Source: Thalassia testudinum
Taxonomy: Eukaryota > Streptophyta > Magnoliopsida > Alismatales > Hydrocharitaceae
NCBI GenBank assembly: GCA_037157565.1
Contig: JAZHRO010000063.1
Span: 11,514,001 to 11,578,000 of the forward strand
Length of the DNA stretch: 64,000 nt
Reading direction: 5' to 3'
Shown here piece by piece: positions 11,186 through 22,750 of this stretch. The position numbers and the translations under genes are program-made. Every line of letters starts with the position of its first letter. Positions within the stretch are counted from its first letter, which is position 1. The notes beneath the pieces were generated by a model, which made no database searches, had not been told where the DNA came from, and saw only the letters and a list, made by a program, of their open reading frames with translations.

Positions 11186-13319
11186 TAGGCGGATTAAGCC
11201 CAAAGACCTGAAGAGTCTAAGTGTTCAGGTCCTATCATATTATTTCCTAAGGTTGAACAACTCCTAATGCCTAAGTTCTCTTTTCCTAATTCTTTTTTTT
11301 TTAACAAATAGAAAATAAAAAGAATCTACTGAGCTAACAAAATAATTCAGAGATGAATATATCCACCCCCCCATGCCATCTAATGCAATGTCCTCATTAT
11401 ATTAAAAAGACATGAAATGGAGTAAAGAGGAAAGCACCTAAATTTCGTGATTAACCAGTTAGCTCCAAGATGAAAATAGACTATATAAGTGTTGAGTTTA
11501 GTGCCTTCAGCTTGACACAATATACAAATAAAGAAGAAATACAAAAATCAGAATGGCAGGTGAGGATCTGGAGAAAAAGATAAATCATGCAACTCACCAG
11601 CAGAGAATATCCACAGATGTGGACTAAGTTATGATGCAGACTCATGCCCCAAGGTCAAGTAGTTCTAAGGTTCTGGATGAAAATTACCCAGAATTGGAAA
11701 TTGTTTTACTTGCAGGGTCAGGCCTGTAGTTTTGTGGTGTGTAACCCAAGTCTAAAATGTCGAACAATACGTAGGTTGAAATCAATGGGCTTGTTTCTCC
11801 ATGTAGAATTTGGCTCAAAAATATAATAAATTATTCTATACTTGGGTTTCACATCCTTAGAATAAAAATTGTCATAAGGGTCATGGTAGAAAGTAGGAGG
11901 TTTGAAGCAAATAAGAACCCTTAGATCCACATTTTCGTCTCCCCTGGAATTGGCTTCCCAGATTTTTCATCTCCCGATTCCTATCCTTCAAAATCAAAGT
12001 TTTTAGGACCTTGAAAGTGTCATCAACCCTATATAAAATATCTATGTCCAAACTTTGTGGCTGAATCAGAATTGACTTAGGTTTGGTGATCTCAAAAATA
12101 AAGTCATCATTATGCTCAATGGGGTATGATTGAGGAATGAGGCTATTGATTGAATCATCCATGAAGTCAGGATCTAAATCCTCCATGCTAACCTTAGTGG
12201 GATCAACATCCTCAATTACCAGACTATCAAATGATCCATCATACTTGGGCCCGTTTACCTCACTAAAATTATTTTCCTCAAACTCAAGTGAGACTTCACA
12301 CGAAGATTCTTCACCCTTAGAATCAAAGAATACCTTATCCTTATTTATATATGTCTTGTAATCATAAGTTATTCCTTAGTTCCCAGAGACATATTTTTCC
12401 TCTTACCCTGGTGTAGGGATCTTGGGTGGAAGACTCGGTTCATTCTCAATGGGTTGCTCCAGATCAATCTGGTAATCCCTGGTCTCATAAAATGTGTCCC
12501 CCTTATATGTGCCTGAGCAGGTTCTGACATTGGCTCTCCTAAAGAGGGTTCATCCTAGGAATCATCCCAAGATTGGACTAGAGCAACTATGAATTTCATC
12601 CTCAATCTTGATAATCTCCCAAGTAAAAACTCACTGGGGTCCTTATCCTCAAAATCTTGGTGCCAATCTAATAAAGAACTTTCATATCATCAATCATTTT
12701 GATTAGGGGCTCCAATGCTTCAGTACAAGGTGTTGGCTGAGCTTCTAAGGATTGAACAATGTTCCTCAAGTTAGCTAACACCTTATCTTAGACCTGGTTT
12801 ACTTGAACCGAATGGTTTGGTTCAGGGTTGGGTGGGTTTGGGTTCAATCTAGGGGAGTTCAGAAATTGAGGTTCCTGGGGCCCTCCCTGATAATAGGTCG
12901 TTTCAGGTTGTTCATTAAAGGGTGGTGACCTATATGCAGTGTAGTCCTAAGGAGGGTAAGTGTTTTAAACATATTCTTCTTGATTCTACATCATGTTGGG
13001 TTGTTCATAAAAGGGTGACGATCTATACTCAGTGTAACGTGAGAAGGATAATAATTACAGTCTTGATGTCCAGGGTTAGGCGCTGGACAATGAGGTTCGG
13101 AATTGTATTCCCAATCAAAATTATCCCAACTAGTGGATGGATGGTTATAGGTCAAATTGAGATAATAATCATCTTGGGGATAAGTGTTGGTAGGAGGGTA
13201 GGATTGGAAGTTTGTGTAGGATGTGGAAGGATACATGGATAAATAAGAGGGCGAATGGATAAAGGTGCCTTACAGTACAAGCAATTCAAACATGTCCTTT
13301 GGTGGGTAGTGATCTGAAA
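11186..13319 (-). pseudogene. Decayed internal (gag-like) region of a Gypsy-like element
   Basis: On the minus strand there are broken frames: 12991-13236 is rich in Tyr/Pro/Asn/Asp (YPPTN...YPQDDYY), 12350-12520 reads YKGDTFYETRDYQ...EQPIENEPSLPPK, and 11881-12186 is acidic. No protease, reverse transcriptase (RT) or integrase motif is visible, and many stops occur. The Tyr/Pro-rich composition resembles gag C-termini of plant Tat/Athila elements and of non-autonomous LTR elements. It continues at 15032-16174 beyond the inserted family B LTR, and a primer-binding site lies at 16175-16191. Class is inferred; the exact family is unknown. Confidence 0.45.
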
Positions 13320-15031
13320 GATTTTCTCTTGATTAACATAGCAATAGAAATGATATATCATTGTATTCTATGGTGGTGGAAAATCCTTAGATCAAAGATT
13401 AAAACATATCTCAAATTAAACTACAATAAAGATGTCGTATCCACAGGGAGACTGAGCCCAATAAATTCGCAAATTTGAAACCATCAGGTTCAAAATGGTT
13501 GACCAGATGTTTGCATGTAAAAATAAATATTCACCAGAGTCAAATCAGATTACCAAAGAAATGTCTTGAAAAGAGAATAATTATGCTATGCATATTTAAG
13601 ATGCGGGATTAAATATTTGAAATAATAATTCAATAGTATCCATCAACCACTAATTGCATAGGAAATAGTCATGCATCTTTTACTTTTATCCTATGTGAGA
13701 GAACAAGATAAAAGAGTGATCTCCAACTATTAAATAAAGCATGCAGGGAGAAAGAGAGAAAGTGAGGGGCGAGGGAACAAAATATCCAAATAACATAACC
13801 AAATAATTATAATGGTGGGCAATGGCATTTGAATGTAAATAGAAATGCCCGCTAAAATAGAGGAATCTCCCTCTCTCTTCCTTGCGCATGGGAAGGAGCG
13901 TCGTTGGTCGTGCGATGCTCGGCGGAGATCGGCAGTGATGAGGGCTTTGCGATGACGTAGGTGGCATGGGCCGAGGTGGGCAATGGTGGCTGTGCACCTA
14001 CGGGAAGACCGGTGGCAAAACGTCATCGCGAGCGACAGTGGACATGTTCGGTCAATGCTTGAGGTCGACGAGGGCGCTCGTGGCCGTGCTTGGAGTCGGC
14101 GAGGGTGCTCAGGTGGAGGTTCTAAAGCCAAAGGGGGCTCCAGCTAGAGGGGCCACTCACTATGGCTATGGGTTCCCTTGGAGATTGAGGAAGATGGAGA
14201 AGAAGAGAAAGAGGTTTAGGCATTAGGTGGCTGTGGCGAGGGGCTACGGTGGCTGTGGTGAGGGCTTGGGGAATGGCGGTGAGGAGTTGGATGCGGTGAG
14301 GAAGAAGATGGGTGCGGGTGCGTTGAGTTGCAGGTGGTGGTGGTGGGTCATGTAGAAAAACAAGAGGAAGAAGAAGGAAGAAGGTGATGCATGTAGATGA
14401 TGATGGTGGTGGTGATGCTCTCTGTCACAGAGCACCACAAGTTGAGGGCAGATTGCTGGGTCGACAGTGGAGAGCTCAGGCCATGGTGCGCGCTTGGTGT
14501 TCATGGTGTAGGCGAGAGGGCCATGGTGGAGAGCCAGGAAGATGCTGATTCCCCCCACGGATGGCCGGTCGTCCCTTTAAATAGCTTCTCCATCTATTTT
14601 TCCGTTGACCACAAACTTCTCCAACCACTTGCCACAGATAGCGAGTGGTTGGAACGACGAGATAACTCTGGCACTAACTTTATCAGACGTCCAGATTAAG
14701 TTTTGGACGTCTTAAAAGTTGCAACCGACGGTGGGTCCTACAAAGAAAAATAGTAAAGAAAAATTAGTTATTTATATAAAAACCCAATAGAATGTTAAAT
14801 TCTATTTTTGTAACTAATGTATGCATGCCAATGTCAACTAAATTATAATCTAATCTACTTATATTCTAATGCATACTATCCTTAATTATATTCACATACG
14901 CATGAAATATGCATGCAAGCAATTTTATAAGCTATGCTATTTACATATTAGAGTATGTTATGTACATGCAACTATTAATCTAGTAACTAGGCTTTTAAGT
15001 ATTTAATTAATCCACAAATGTGGTCTCATCA
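13320..15031 (-). repeat. Solo LTR, family B copy 2
   Basis: On the minus strand it begins TGATGAGACCACA-TT-TGTGG and ends TTTCAGATCA. Flanks on the minus strand are CTACT before and CTACC after, a 4-of-5 TSD. Its length is 1712 bp. It matches family B copy 1 block by block and carries CTCCCTGTGGATACGAC near its 3' end, typical of Gypsy LTRs. The open frames at 13686-14226 read low-complexity His/Pro/Ser text and are not genes. It interrupts the internal region running from 16174 to 11186. Confidence 0.7.
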
Positions 15032-16174
15032 AGTAGCCTAAAGATCTATAGACTCCCAGAACTCGTCTTAAGATTACTAACGATTTGATCTACTTTTATT
15101 CAGTCAATCCAACCAGTTGAGGGAGGGATTAGGGAGAAGGTTCTTCCCTCGACTTTATCTCAGGTTCCTTTGAAACCCCCCAACCGCGGTTGTTTGACAC
15201 TACTCCCCTAGCTAGACATCAGATGGACCAGTAGAAGCAGATTAATCGAAAACAATCTCGATCTGGGTCCCGAAGAGCTAGTCAATCCTTAAGGCCAATG
15301 TCTATTCAGTTTTAGTTAAGCTTAGGTTTGAATGTGCTCTTGGAATGTGATAGGTCTTTTAGATAGGTTGTGCCCTTAAAGATCAATTAATTCGTATGTG
15401 CGTGCTCAACCAAGGTTTTCAAACAAGGTTATTTGATGATTTATCTTTTAAAATTTAACGTTGTTTAGTAGCTTTTTGGATTCAATTTTTAGGTTTGTTC
15501 AATCAAGATTTAGTGAGGCACACCAGGTTTTGAAAGCACAGATGTGAGTATTTTCCTTTAAAAATCAAGAATAAAATGGAGTGCCTGGTTCTAACCTAAA
15601 AATTGAATCCTATGTGGCAAGTTACTTGAGGAATCAATTTTATCTGAAATGGTGCAGCCTAAACAGCTCAAACAATTGACCTGTTGCACCACTAGATTAA
15701 GGCACACAAATTTTAACCTAGTCAAATTTCTACTCACTTATGTGTATTGTGTTAAGGTGTACCAGATCCACAGGTCAGATTCTGGTTAAGTGGTAGAATT
15801 AGGAGTGCACCTTAGTGTGTGGGTGTTTACAGTGTGTAAATTTTAATTATGTCCCATAATCAGATCAGAAAATATATATATTTTTTATATATATGCGGGT
15901 GGGTGAGGCAGATGGAGATGACATATAAGACAAACAAATCTATTGTAGGGTTTATGTGAACACCTAAATTGATTTAGGTCTTAGTTATTAATGTGGTGAA
16001 ATGAAAACTAGTGGGGGGTAGTAGGGTACACTTACAAACCCTTCAATTGCACTTTGCTTCAACCTACCGCTTTTACCTACCACTAGAGAGTACCTGCAAT
16101 CACAATAAGAATGGAGACAAGTGAGGTAAAAGATAATTAAGGCAGAAAATATAGGAAATCAAAGAATGTTAACT
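15032..16174 (-). other. 5' internal region of the Gypsy-like element, non-coding
   Basis: This is the continuation of the internal region upstream (minus strand) of the family B insertion, adjoining the primer-binding site. No usable open frame. An 18-bp perfect inverted repeat, GGATTCAATTTTTAGGTT at 15479-15496 and its complement at about 15593-15610, could form a stem-loop in a leader RNA. A TATATA run lies at 15872-15892. Confidence 0.4.
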
Positions 16175-16191
16175 CCCCATCAATGACGCCA
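16175..16191 (-). promoter_or_regulatory. Primer-binding site, Gypsy-type
   Basis: The minus strand reads TGGCGTCATTGATGGGG directly beyond an LTR end (...CTCATCA). It resembles the TGGCGCCGTTGCCGGGG site of Tat/Athila elements with a few changes. It fixes the orientation of the element on the minus strand. Confidence 0.6.
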
Positions 16192-16194
16192 AAA

Positions 16195-18079
16195 TGATGA
16201 GTGAGATTTTACGCGAGTAAGATTAAGTTTGAAAACTCATTGTTGTAGTTGCGAAAAATCCTCTAATCAAATGACTTTTATAATCGAAACTAGAAGTGAG
16301 TCCCAAGTCGAACATGGGGAGGCGAACATTTCATTTAAGAGGTACATTTGAAATTATTGTCACAAGCAGAATAGTCGATTGAAATCAATCTACACGAGCT
16401 ACTCTACTTAAAGAATAAATAATAGAAGAGAGAGAGAATAATACAAAGAAAGAGAGAGATAGAGAGAGAATGAACAAATCTTGCATCAGAGTTTATTATA
16501 ACTACTTGCAGAAAATAAATATATTCTAAAAAATTATAAAAAGATAGAGATATCCAATTCAACATCCGTGGCACCACCTACAAGCAGAAGAAAATGGATG
16601 GTTACCCTCCAAACCCCCAAGCCCACTTCTTAGTCTCTAAAAGCGCCACCAGTGAGCGTTGTGGACCGTTGGCTCTTCATCCAACAGTCTACTGCAAGCT
16701 ACGTCGCCCCTCCTCAAGCCATGCATTACATGAAGAGAAGAAAATCCACGCGATCTTGACCGTTGGATTGAGATTTCAAAGGCTATAAATTGAATGCATG
16801 GCTTTTAGTGATGCATACAAGCATTACTAAAGGCCCACGTCGCTAAAGCTGTGTGGAATGTGGACCCTTTGATCATGATCCAACGCACCACATGAAGTCA
16901 CATCTCGTGCCTTCTTCTCTTCGAGTGTTTGAGCGCGCAACCAAAAGCCACGCATACGTGGCTTAATTGAATCCATTCGATATTCATCATGTGGCTATAG
17001 ACGCACGACGATTGCGCTTCAACGAATCACACCCTTGGATCAGGATCAGTCGTCTGATCGTGTGATCGAACAGCTTAAAAGCCGCTCCATTGAGCGCATG
17101 ATCACGCGTCTGATGGTGCGTCATCACGCACCCTCATCCATGTCTCCACGTGGAAGCACCTGCGTCGCACGATGCCGATCGAATGACCTAATTAAGGGTC
17201 GTAAGCTTGCATTTGCAATTTGAAGGGCGAACGGGATTCGAACCCACACCCTTGCATCCTCAAGAGAACCTTATCCCCCACACTATGCGCGTGGATTGCC
17301 CACTTTTTATTTCAAGGTCCATACTCTCTCGCCGTTGGATGAAGATCCAACGGTTGAGATTGCGTGGATTTTTTCCTTCATGTTTTTGAGTTGCAAGAGA
17401 AGAGCGACGTGGAGTGATCCATACCATTGGATCTTAATCCAACGGTCAAGATTGCATGGATTTTCTTCTCTTCATGTGATGCATGGCCTGAGGAGAGGTG
17501 ACGTGGCGCGCAGAGGACCATTGGATGAAGATCCAATGGTCCACAACATTTGTTGGTGGTGCTTTTCGAGACTGAGTGGTGGCCTTGGGCGATTTGGAGG
17601 GTCTAGATGGTGCCACATGATGCCATTTGGACCGTCCATTTTCTTCTACTCGTAGGTGGTGCCACAGATGTCGGATTGGACTGATTTCTGCGTCGTTGCA
17701 CTGCAATCTTCGATCCAAACCCATCTGTGCTATTAGATTTTTCATCTAAAGTTTGAATTTTCACCACCTTACCCCTTGTCCTATAATCTTCATCAGATTG
17801 CATCTGATACTACGGAGGTCCAATCAGGGCAATCTTAGAGGCATTGAACTCTGATTGTCGCCCTGATCAGATACGTACGGTTGGATCTTCAACTTGAAGC
17901 CTCCAAATATATTGCCTTATCTCCTAACCACAAAAAGGGTGAATTAACATAGAATTTACAAGATTTAATCTAAATGCATGATGATGCATGCTATGCAATA
18001 TTTATAATATTAAATGCAATTATAAGCCTAGAAACATGCATAAATAGACAATTTATGTGAAATAGATGTGTCTATATCA
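16195..18079 (-). repeat. LTR H, 5' LTR of the minus-strand Gypsy-like element
   Basis: Its 3' edge is set by the primer-binding site. On the minus strand CTCCCCATGTTCGAC (near 16310-16325) precedes the end, as in families A and B. The proposed 5' edge, TGATATAGACACATCTAT at 18079, is a hairpin start like the other families, but no TSD partner was found, so this edge is uncertain. The LTR contains the inverted repeat at 16562-17670. Confidence 0.45.
16562..17670. repeat. Large inverted repeat with about 205-230-bp arms
   Basis: The left arm 16562-16765 and the reverse complement of 17443-17670 match along their length, with one extra block in the right arm. Shared text includes GTGGCACCACCTAC, AGAAGAAAATGGA, CATGAAGAGAAGAAAATCCA and ATCTTGACCGTTGGAT. 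A second partial inverted copy lies at 17330-17440. CCGTTGGAT...ATCCAACGG words recur throughout. A transcript would fold into a long hairpin. It may be a long-TIR or foldback-type element or an inverted duplication within the LTR; no TSD or transposase is visible. Confidence 0.7.
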
Positions 18080-19341
18080 AATCCAGCTCAACTTAACTTA
18101 GCTTAGCTACTAGCAAAGAACTAGCTAGCTAAGCTAGTTATTAAGTTCACTGGCACCTCTTCTTCAGCAGAAGTCAATGCTAAGAAGCCCTATCCAGCTC
18201 AAGTCCTCCTTCCTCTCAGCTTAACCCTAACTCTTCCTCTACTCATCTACTAGCTAAGCTAGCTTAACTAGCTTAGCATAGCTCCACCCAGCTCCTCTAC
18301 TATGGTTGACCACCTCTCTTACTTAGGTCCACTACTACCTCCACCTTCCTTAACCTAACCCACCTCCACTACCCTTCCCCTTTTGGCACCAAGTATAGAC
18401 ATCCCTTAGCCCCATAACCACCACAAAGGCCACCTTAAAAGTGACTCCAAACCTCGAATAAATACCCCGCTTTTTGGAGCCAAAACACCCACTAAATCAC
18501 CACCCCACACATGTCTACCTAAGCCATCCCTACCCTTGGTTTTTGGCACCAAAAACCACCTTCTAGAATCCCTCTCCCTTGGTGCCAAAACCCACACACC
18601 CCTCCACCCATGGTCGTCCACCAAGGGTGGCCAACCACCCAAAACCACCATCACCACACCCCTTTAGGTTGGCGCCACCTCTCCTAGCCCTTAATCTCAT
18701 AACCACCCACCAAAACCTATCCTAGCCATCCATTAATTCATGCCAACCCCTGTCCTTCCCATTCTATATAAACCCCCTTCCTACCACAAAAGAACAAGTC
18801 ATCTTTGGCTTACATCAATCTTCTACCCATATCTACCCTATTCGGCCAAGGAAGAAGGTGGAAGAAGTTGATCAAGGAGGCTCCCTTGTCTCCTTGGTAT
18901 TCATCTTCTTCTTCCCTTCTTTCCTATGCCAAAGCCAAGGAGCAACCATCCAGTGGAGGACGGCCAGGCATAGAGGAGGAAGTTAGGGTGGATGTCTACC
19001 ACCCTAGGAGGAGCATTCAAGTTCACGAGCGAGGAGATCCCCTTTTCAAGTTCAAGTGCAGCTGTTCTTGGAGCAAGGAGATTCTTCTTCTTCAACTTCA
19101 TTTGGGAGCTTATCTACTTATATTTTTTTGTCTTTATTAGTGTAGAAGCATTCCTTTACTTGGGGATTGTAGACATTATCTCCTACTTGTCAATGTATCA
19201 GTTTGCCTTTCAATGTATGTGCTTTCAATTCAAGCAGACTTTTATTCTTTAGTGCACCCGCTCTTCCTCTCTAATTATCTTAGGTGCACTTGCATAGGGT
19301 GAGTTTAGAAAGGAAGATTACATTCTTGTCACTTAGTGTAG
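18080..19341 (+). repeat. Family C repeat, copy 2
   Basis: Co-linear with 19600-20890 at an offset of about 1.51 kb. Order: AGCT-rich part (18080-18310), GGCGCC/GGCACC palindromes (18380-18680), TATATAAA (18766-18773), then a segment with a 111-codon open frame (18805-19140) and the end ...CTTGTCACTTAGTGTAG. The open frame sits downstream of the TATA box inside the LTR-like unit and recurs in copy 3; I take it as LTR sequence, not a gene. Compared with copy 3 it lacks a 45-bp segment containing the palindrome AGTTGTGTG...CACACAACT (20670-20695). Confidence 0.7.
18766..18773 (+). promoter_or_regulatory. TATA box, family C copy 2
   Basis: TATATAAA followed by ACCCCC. Identical in copy 3 at 20273-20280. 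It fits the core promoter of an LTR. Confidence 0.5.
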
Positions 19342-21180
19342 CTGGATCTAGCTCATTCTAACTCCACATAGCTCATGGCAGCTCTACTTGATCAAGGTTA
19401 GCTACTACTCCAACTAGCTAAGCTTGGTCACCTGAAGAGTCCTCAATCAGCTCGGGTCAGCTCAATTCTAGCTCTCGAAGACTCAACCAAGCTTAACTTA
19501 GTTGAGCTTAGCTACCAGACCTAAGCTAACTAGCTTAGCTAGCTAGGGAGTCTTCAGGAAGACTAGCTCCAACTCACCTCAGCTCCAAACTTGAAGAAGC
19601 CAGCTTAACTTATCTTAGCTTAGCTGCTAGCAAAGAACTAGCTAGTAAGCTAGCTATTGAGTTCACTGGCGCCTCTTCTTTAGCAGCAGTTAGCTCTAGG
19701 AAGCCCTATCCAGCTCAAGTCTCCTTCCTCTCAACTTAACCCTAACTCTTCCTCTACTCATCTACTAGCTAAGCTAGCTTAGCATAGCTCCACCTAGCTC
19801 CTCTACTATGGCCAATCACCTCCCCTACTTAGCTCCACTACTACCTTCACCTTCCTTAACCTAAACCACCTCCACTACCCCTCCCCTTTTGGTGCCAAGT
19901 ATAGACATCCCTTAGTCCCATAACCACCACCAAAGGCCACCTTAAAAGTGATGCCAAACCACCTATAACTAGCCCCCTTTTTGGCGCCAAAACACCCACT
20001 AAATCACCACCCTTCACATGTCTACCTAAGCCATCCCTAACCTTGGTTTTTGGCACCAAAAACCACATTCTAGAATCCTTCTCCCTTGGCACCAAAACCC
20101 ACACACCCCTCCACCCATGGCCGTCCACCAAGGGTGGCCAACCACCCATAACCACCACCACCACACCCCTTTAGGTTGGCGCCACCTCTCCTAGCCCTTA
20201 ATCTCATAACCACCCACCAAAACCTATCCTAGCCATCCATTAATTCATGCCAACCCCCTGTCCTTCCCATTCTATATAAACCCCCTTCCTACCACAAAAG
20301 AACAAGTTAGCTTTGGCTTACATCAATCTTCTACCCATATCTACCCTATTCAGCCAAGGAAGAAGGTGGAAGAAGTTGATCAAGGAGACTCCCTTGTCTC
20401 CTTGGTATTCATCTTCTTCTTCCCTTCTTTCCTGTGCCAAAGCCAAGGAGCAACCATTAAGTGGAGGACGGCCAGGCATAGAGGAGGAAGTTAGGGTGGA
20501 CGTCTACCACCCTAGGAGCAGCATTCAAGTTCAAGAGCGAGGACATCCCCTTTTCAAGTTCAAGTGCAGCTGTTCTTGGAGCAAGGAGATTCTTCTTCAA
20601 CTTCATTTGGGAGATTATCTACTTATATTTTTTTGTCTTTTTTAGTGTAGAAGCATTCCTTTACTTGCGGATTAGTTGTGTGGGATCCTTCACACAACTA
20701 AGCTCTCCAAGTACATCTTGTAGACATTATCTCCTACTTGTCAATGTATCAGTTTGCCTTTCATTGTATGTGCTTTCAATTCAAGCAGACTTTTATTCTT
20801 TAGTGCACCCGCTCTTCCTCTCTAATTATCTTAGGTGCACTTGCATAGGGTGAGTTTAGAAAGGAAATTACATTCTTGTCACTTAGGTGTAGTTGCGTGT
20901 TTCGCATTTCCATTACCCAATTATCCTTCTAAAACACTAAAAGTAACAAAACAAAAATACAAAAAGAACGAAGATTTGAGAGAGCAAGAGAGAGAATTGA
21001 TTTATTAACTAAAACTACCTATTTGGATGACCTTAAATACTTCACCCTATCTAGGTTATAAATTCAAAAGAGATTATGAGGTTGCGTTTTACAACGACTA
21101 AAATCTGCTTTTATAAATCACACGATTTTATACATCATATAACAACCATAACACCACTCTAAATCACCCAAATCAAAGGA
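19342..21180 (+). repeat. Family C repeat, copy 3
   Basis: Joined head-to-tail to copy 2 and carrying about 260 bp more at its 5' side (AGCT-rich, 19342-19600). It has the same TATATAAA at 20273-20280. After 20890 it continues into sequence with TTTTACAACGACTAAAA near 21090 that matches copy 1 near 7950, so the unit runs to about 21180. No coding sequence. Two adjacent LTR-like units without internal sequence suggest unequal recombination or tandem insertion. Confidence 0.6.
20273..20280 (+). promoter_or_regulatory. TATA box, family C copy 3
   Basis: TATATAAA in the same context as 18766-18773. Confidence 0.5.
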
Positions 21181-21894
21181 GATAAGTGCCCTTCTTGGGG
21201 ATTAGGGAGTGTTATTGCTGCTAGTGTTCCTCTTCTCTTTGTAATTCCCTACAGGGGGGGTGAGATCGAGCCTGATACGAAATAAAATGCGGAATATTAA
21301 TCAACAATCACATAAATGCCAATCTCACAAGTACACAGATATTTAGGTGGAAACCCAAAATCAGGTAAAAACCACCACTTAAACCTCTCGATTTAAGATT
21401 TCTCGATCTACCTAGTAGATCAAATCCACTAACCAAGTCACTTAAACGAGGCTGACTTAACCTCTTACAACCACACTACTTTGAACCCGAGGGCAGCGTA
21501 ACCTCAAACCCCCTCCTCTTCACAAGGAGAATTTTGTCTCGCAAGGGAGATGAGAATTCACAAAGCGAATACCCAAACAAAAATAATATTACAAATATCC
21601 TATAGAGCTTCACAGTAAGTATCTTAATCTAGCTACTATAGGAAAAGAAAACTTCCTTTTGATGGAAGTGCATTGGCTAGCTTTGCAGTGTGCGTGAACC
21701 ACACAATGGCACGATGGCGCTCTCGTATGTATAGGTGAGAGAGTGGGTGCACAGCGAAGATAGTGCTCTCAAGATGAATGCTTAGAAGCATGGAGAGCAG
21801 AGTGACTTTCTTTCTTGATTCTCTCTTTTGTTTGACACAATATGAGTGGAAGAAGTATTGCTTTTGTGTATTTAATAAAGAAAGGATCATCCTC

Positions 21895-21902
21895 TATTTA
21901 TA
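21895..21902 (-). promoter_or_regulatory. TATA box of LTR E
   Basis: Minus-strand CCTCTATAAATAGAGG contains TATAAATA and is itself palindromic. It sits downstream (minus strand) of the AGACGTCT cluster, as expected for U3 enhancer then core promoter. Confidence 0.55.
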
Positions 21903-22009
21903 GAGGTCCTAAGAAGGCTTTAGAAGGCCTTGTAAACCTTTTGGAGCTGTTGGGAACAAGGCTCAAGAGAGTGGTCCAAAATCCCACCGAAATTAGGGCC
22001 ATTTATGAT

Positions 22010-22665
22010 TTTGATAGGGTTATCAGATGTTTGGTCTTATGGTTAGACGTCTGGGTTATCGTCTGATATGATGGTTGATCGTCAGATCTAGAAGGGTTGA
22101 TTATCTGGATGATGTTGAATCAAGACGGACGTCTAAGAGTGTAGTTTAAGACGTCTAGGAATATAATCGGATGTCTAACTCTAAGATGGGTTTCTTCTTG
22201 TTTTCACAAGATCGAAACAGGGATCTAGAGTTTGTTTCACAGATGACAGGTCGAATGTCTGGCAATGTGTCTGGACGTCTGGAAAGAGGATTCTCTGCGG
22301 GAATTGATTTCCCGAGGCTCAAACAGTTATGTGATCTGACAAAAGTGATCTGGGTCAGATCTTAGCCTAACGTCCATTTATCGGATGTTTAAGATGCTCT
22401 TCGAACGTCTTAAAGTAGATGTAAGTTTGATTAAGAGTTAATATTCTAAGGTAATAGTATGACAGTTCAATAGTCCTATTGTTGGACATCTGGCAAGGTC
22501 TTTAGACATCTTGTAAGTCATTTGGACTATGGGCTGGACGTCTAAAGGTGGCAGACAGAGAGTAGGCTTCCAGATTAAGTGTTTTGGATGTCTCGACAAA
22601 AGGTCAGACGTCTTAAAAGTCAAGATTAGACGTCTGATGTCTAGATTAGACGTCTGATCAGGCTG
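22010..22665 (-). promoter_or_regulatory. AGACGTCT motif array
   Basis: About 20 exact or one-off copies of AGACGTCT (for example near 22044, 22130, 22150, 22275, 22530, 22603, 22628 and 22650) lie within 650 bp upstream of the minus-strand TATA box at 21895. ACGT cores are classical bZIP binding sites; a regulatory role is inference. Confidence 0.4.
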
Positions 22666-22750
22666 TTTGATTTCTATATTGATTTTCTAAGTTTGTTAAA
22701 GATTATCTAAGATTCTAGGGTTATGTAAGTGATCCTAGGACAATGGTATG

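Noticed and set aside
17215..17305. tRNA gene or SINE head on the minus strand (GGTTCGAATCCC)
   Set aside because: A B-box/T-arm-like word is present, but no matching acceptor stem, A box or cloverleaf could be formed.
18805..20645. Conserved 110-codon frame (MAYINLLPIST...) in both family C units
   Set aside because: It is conserved because the whole unit is duplicated; it sits downstream of a TATA box in LTR sequence and resembles no known protein. Differences between copies are not concentrated in silent positions.
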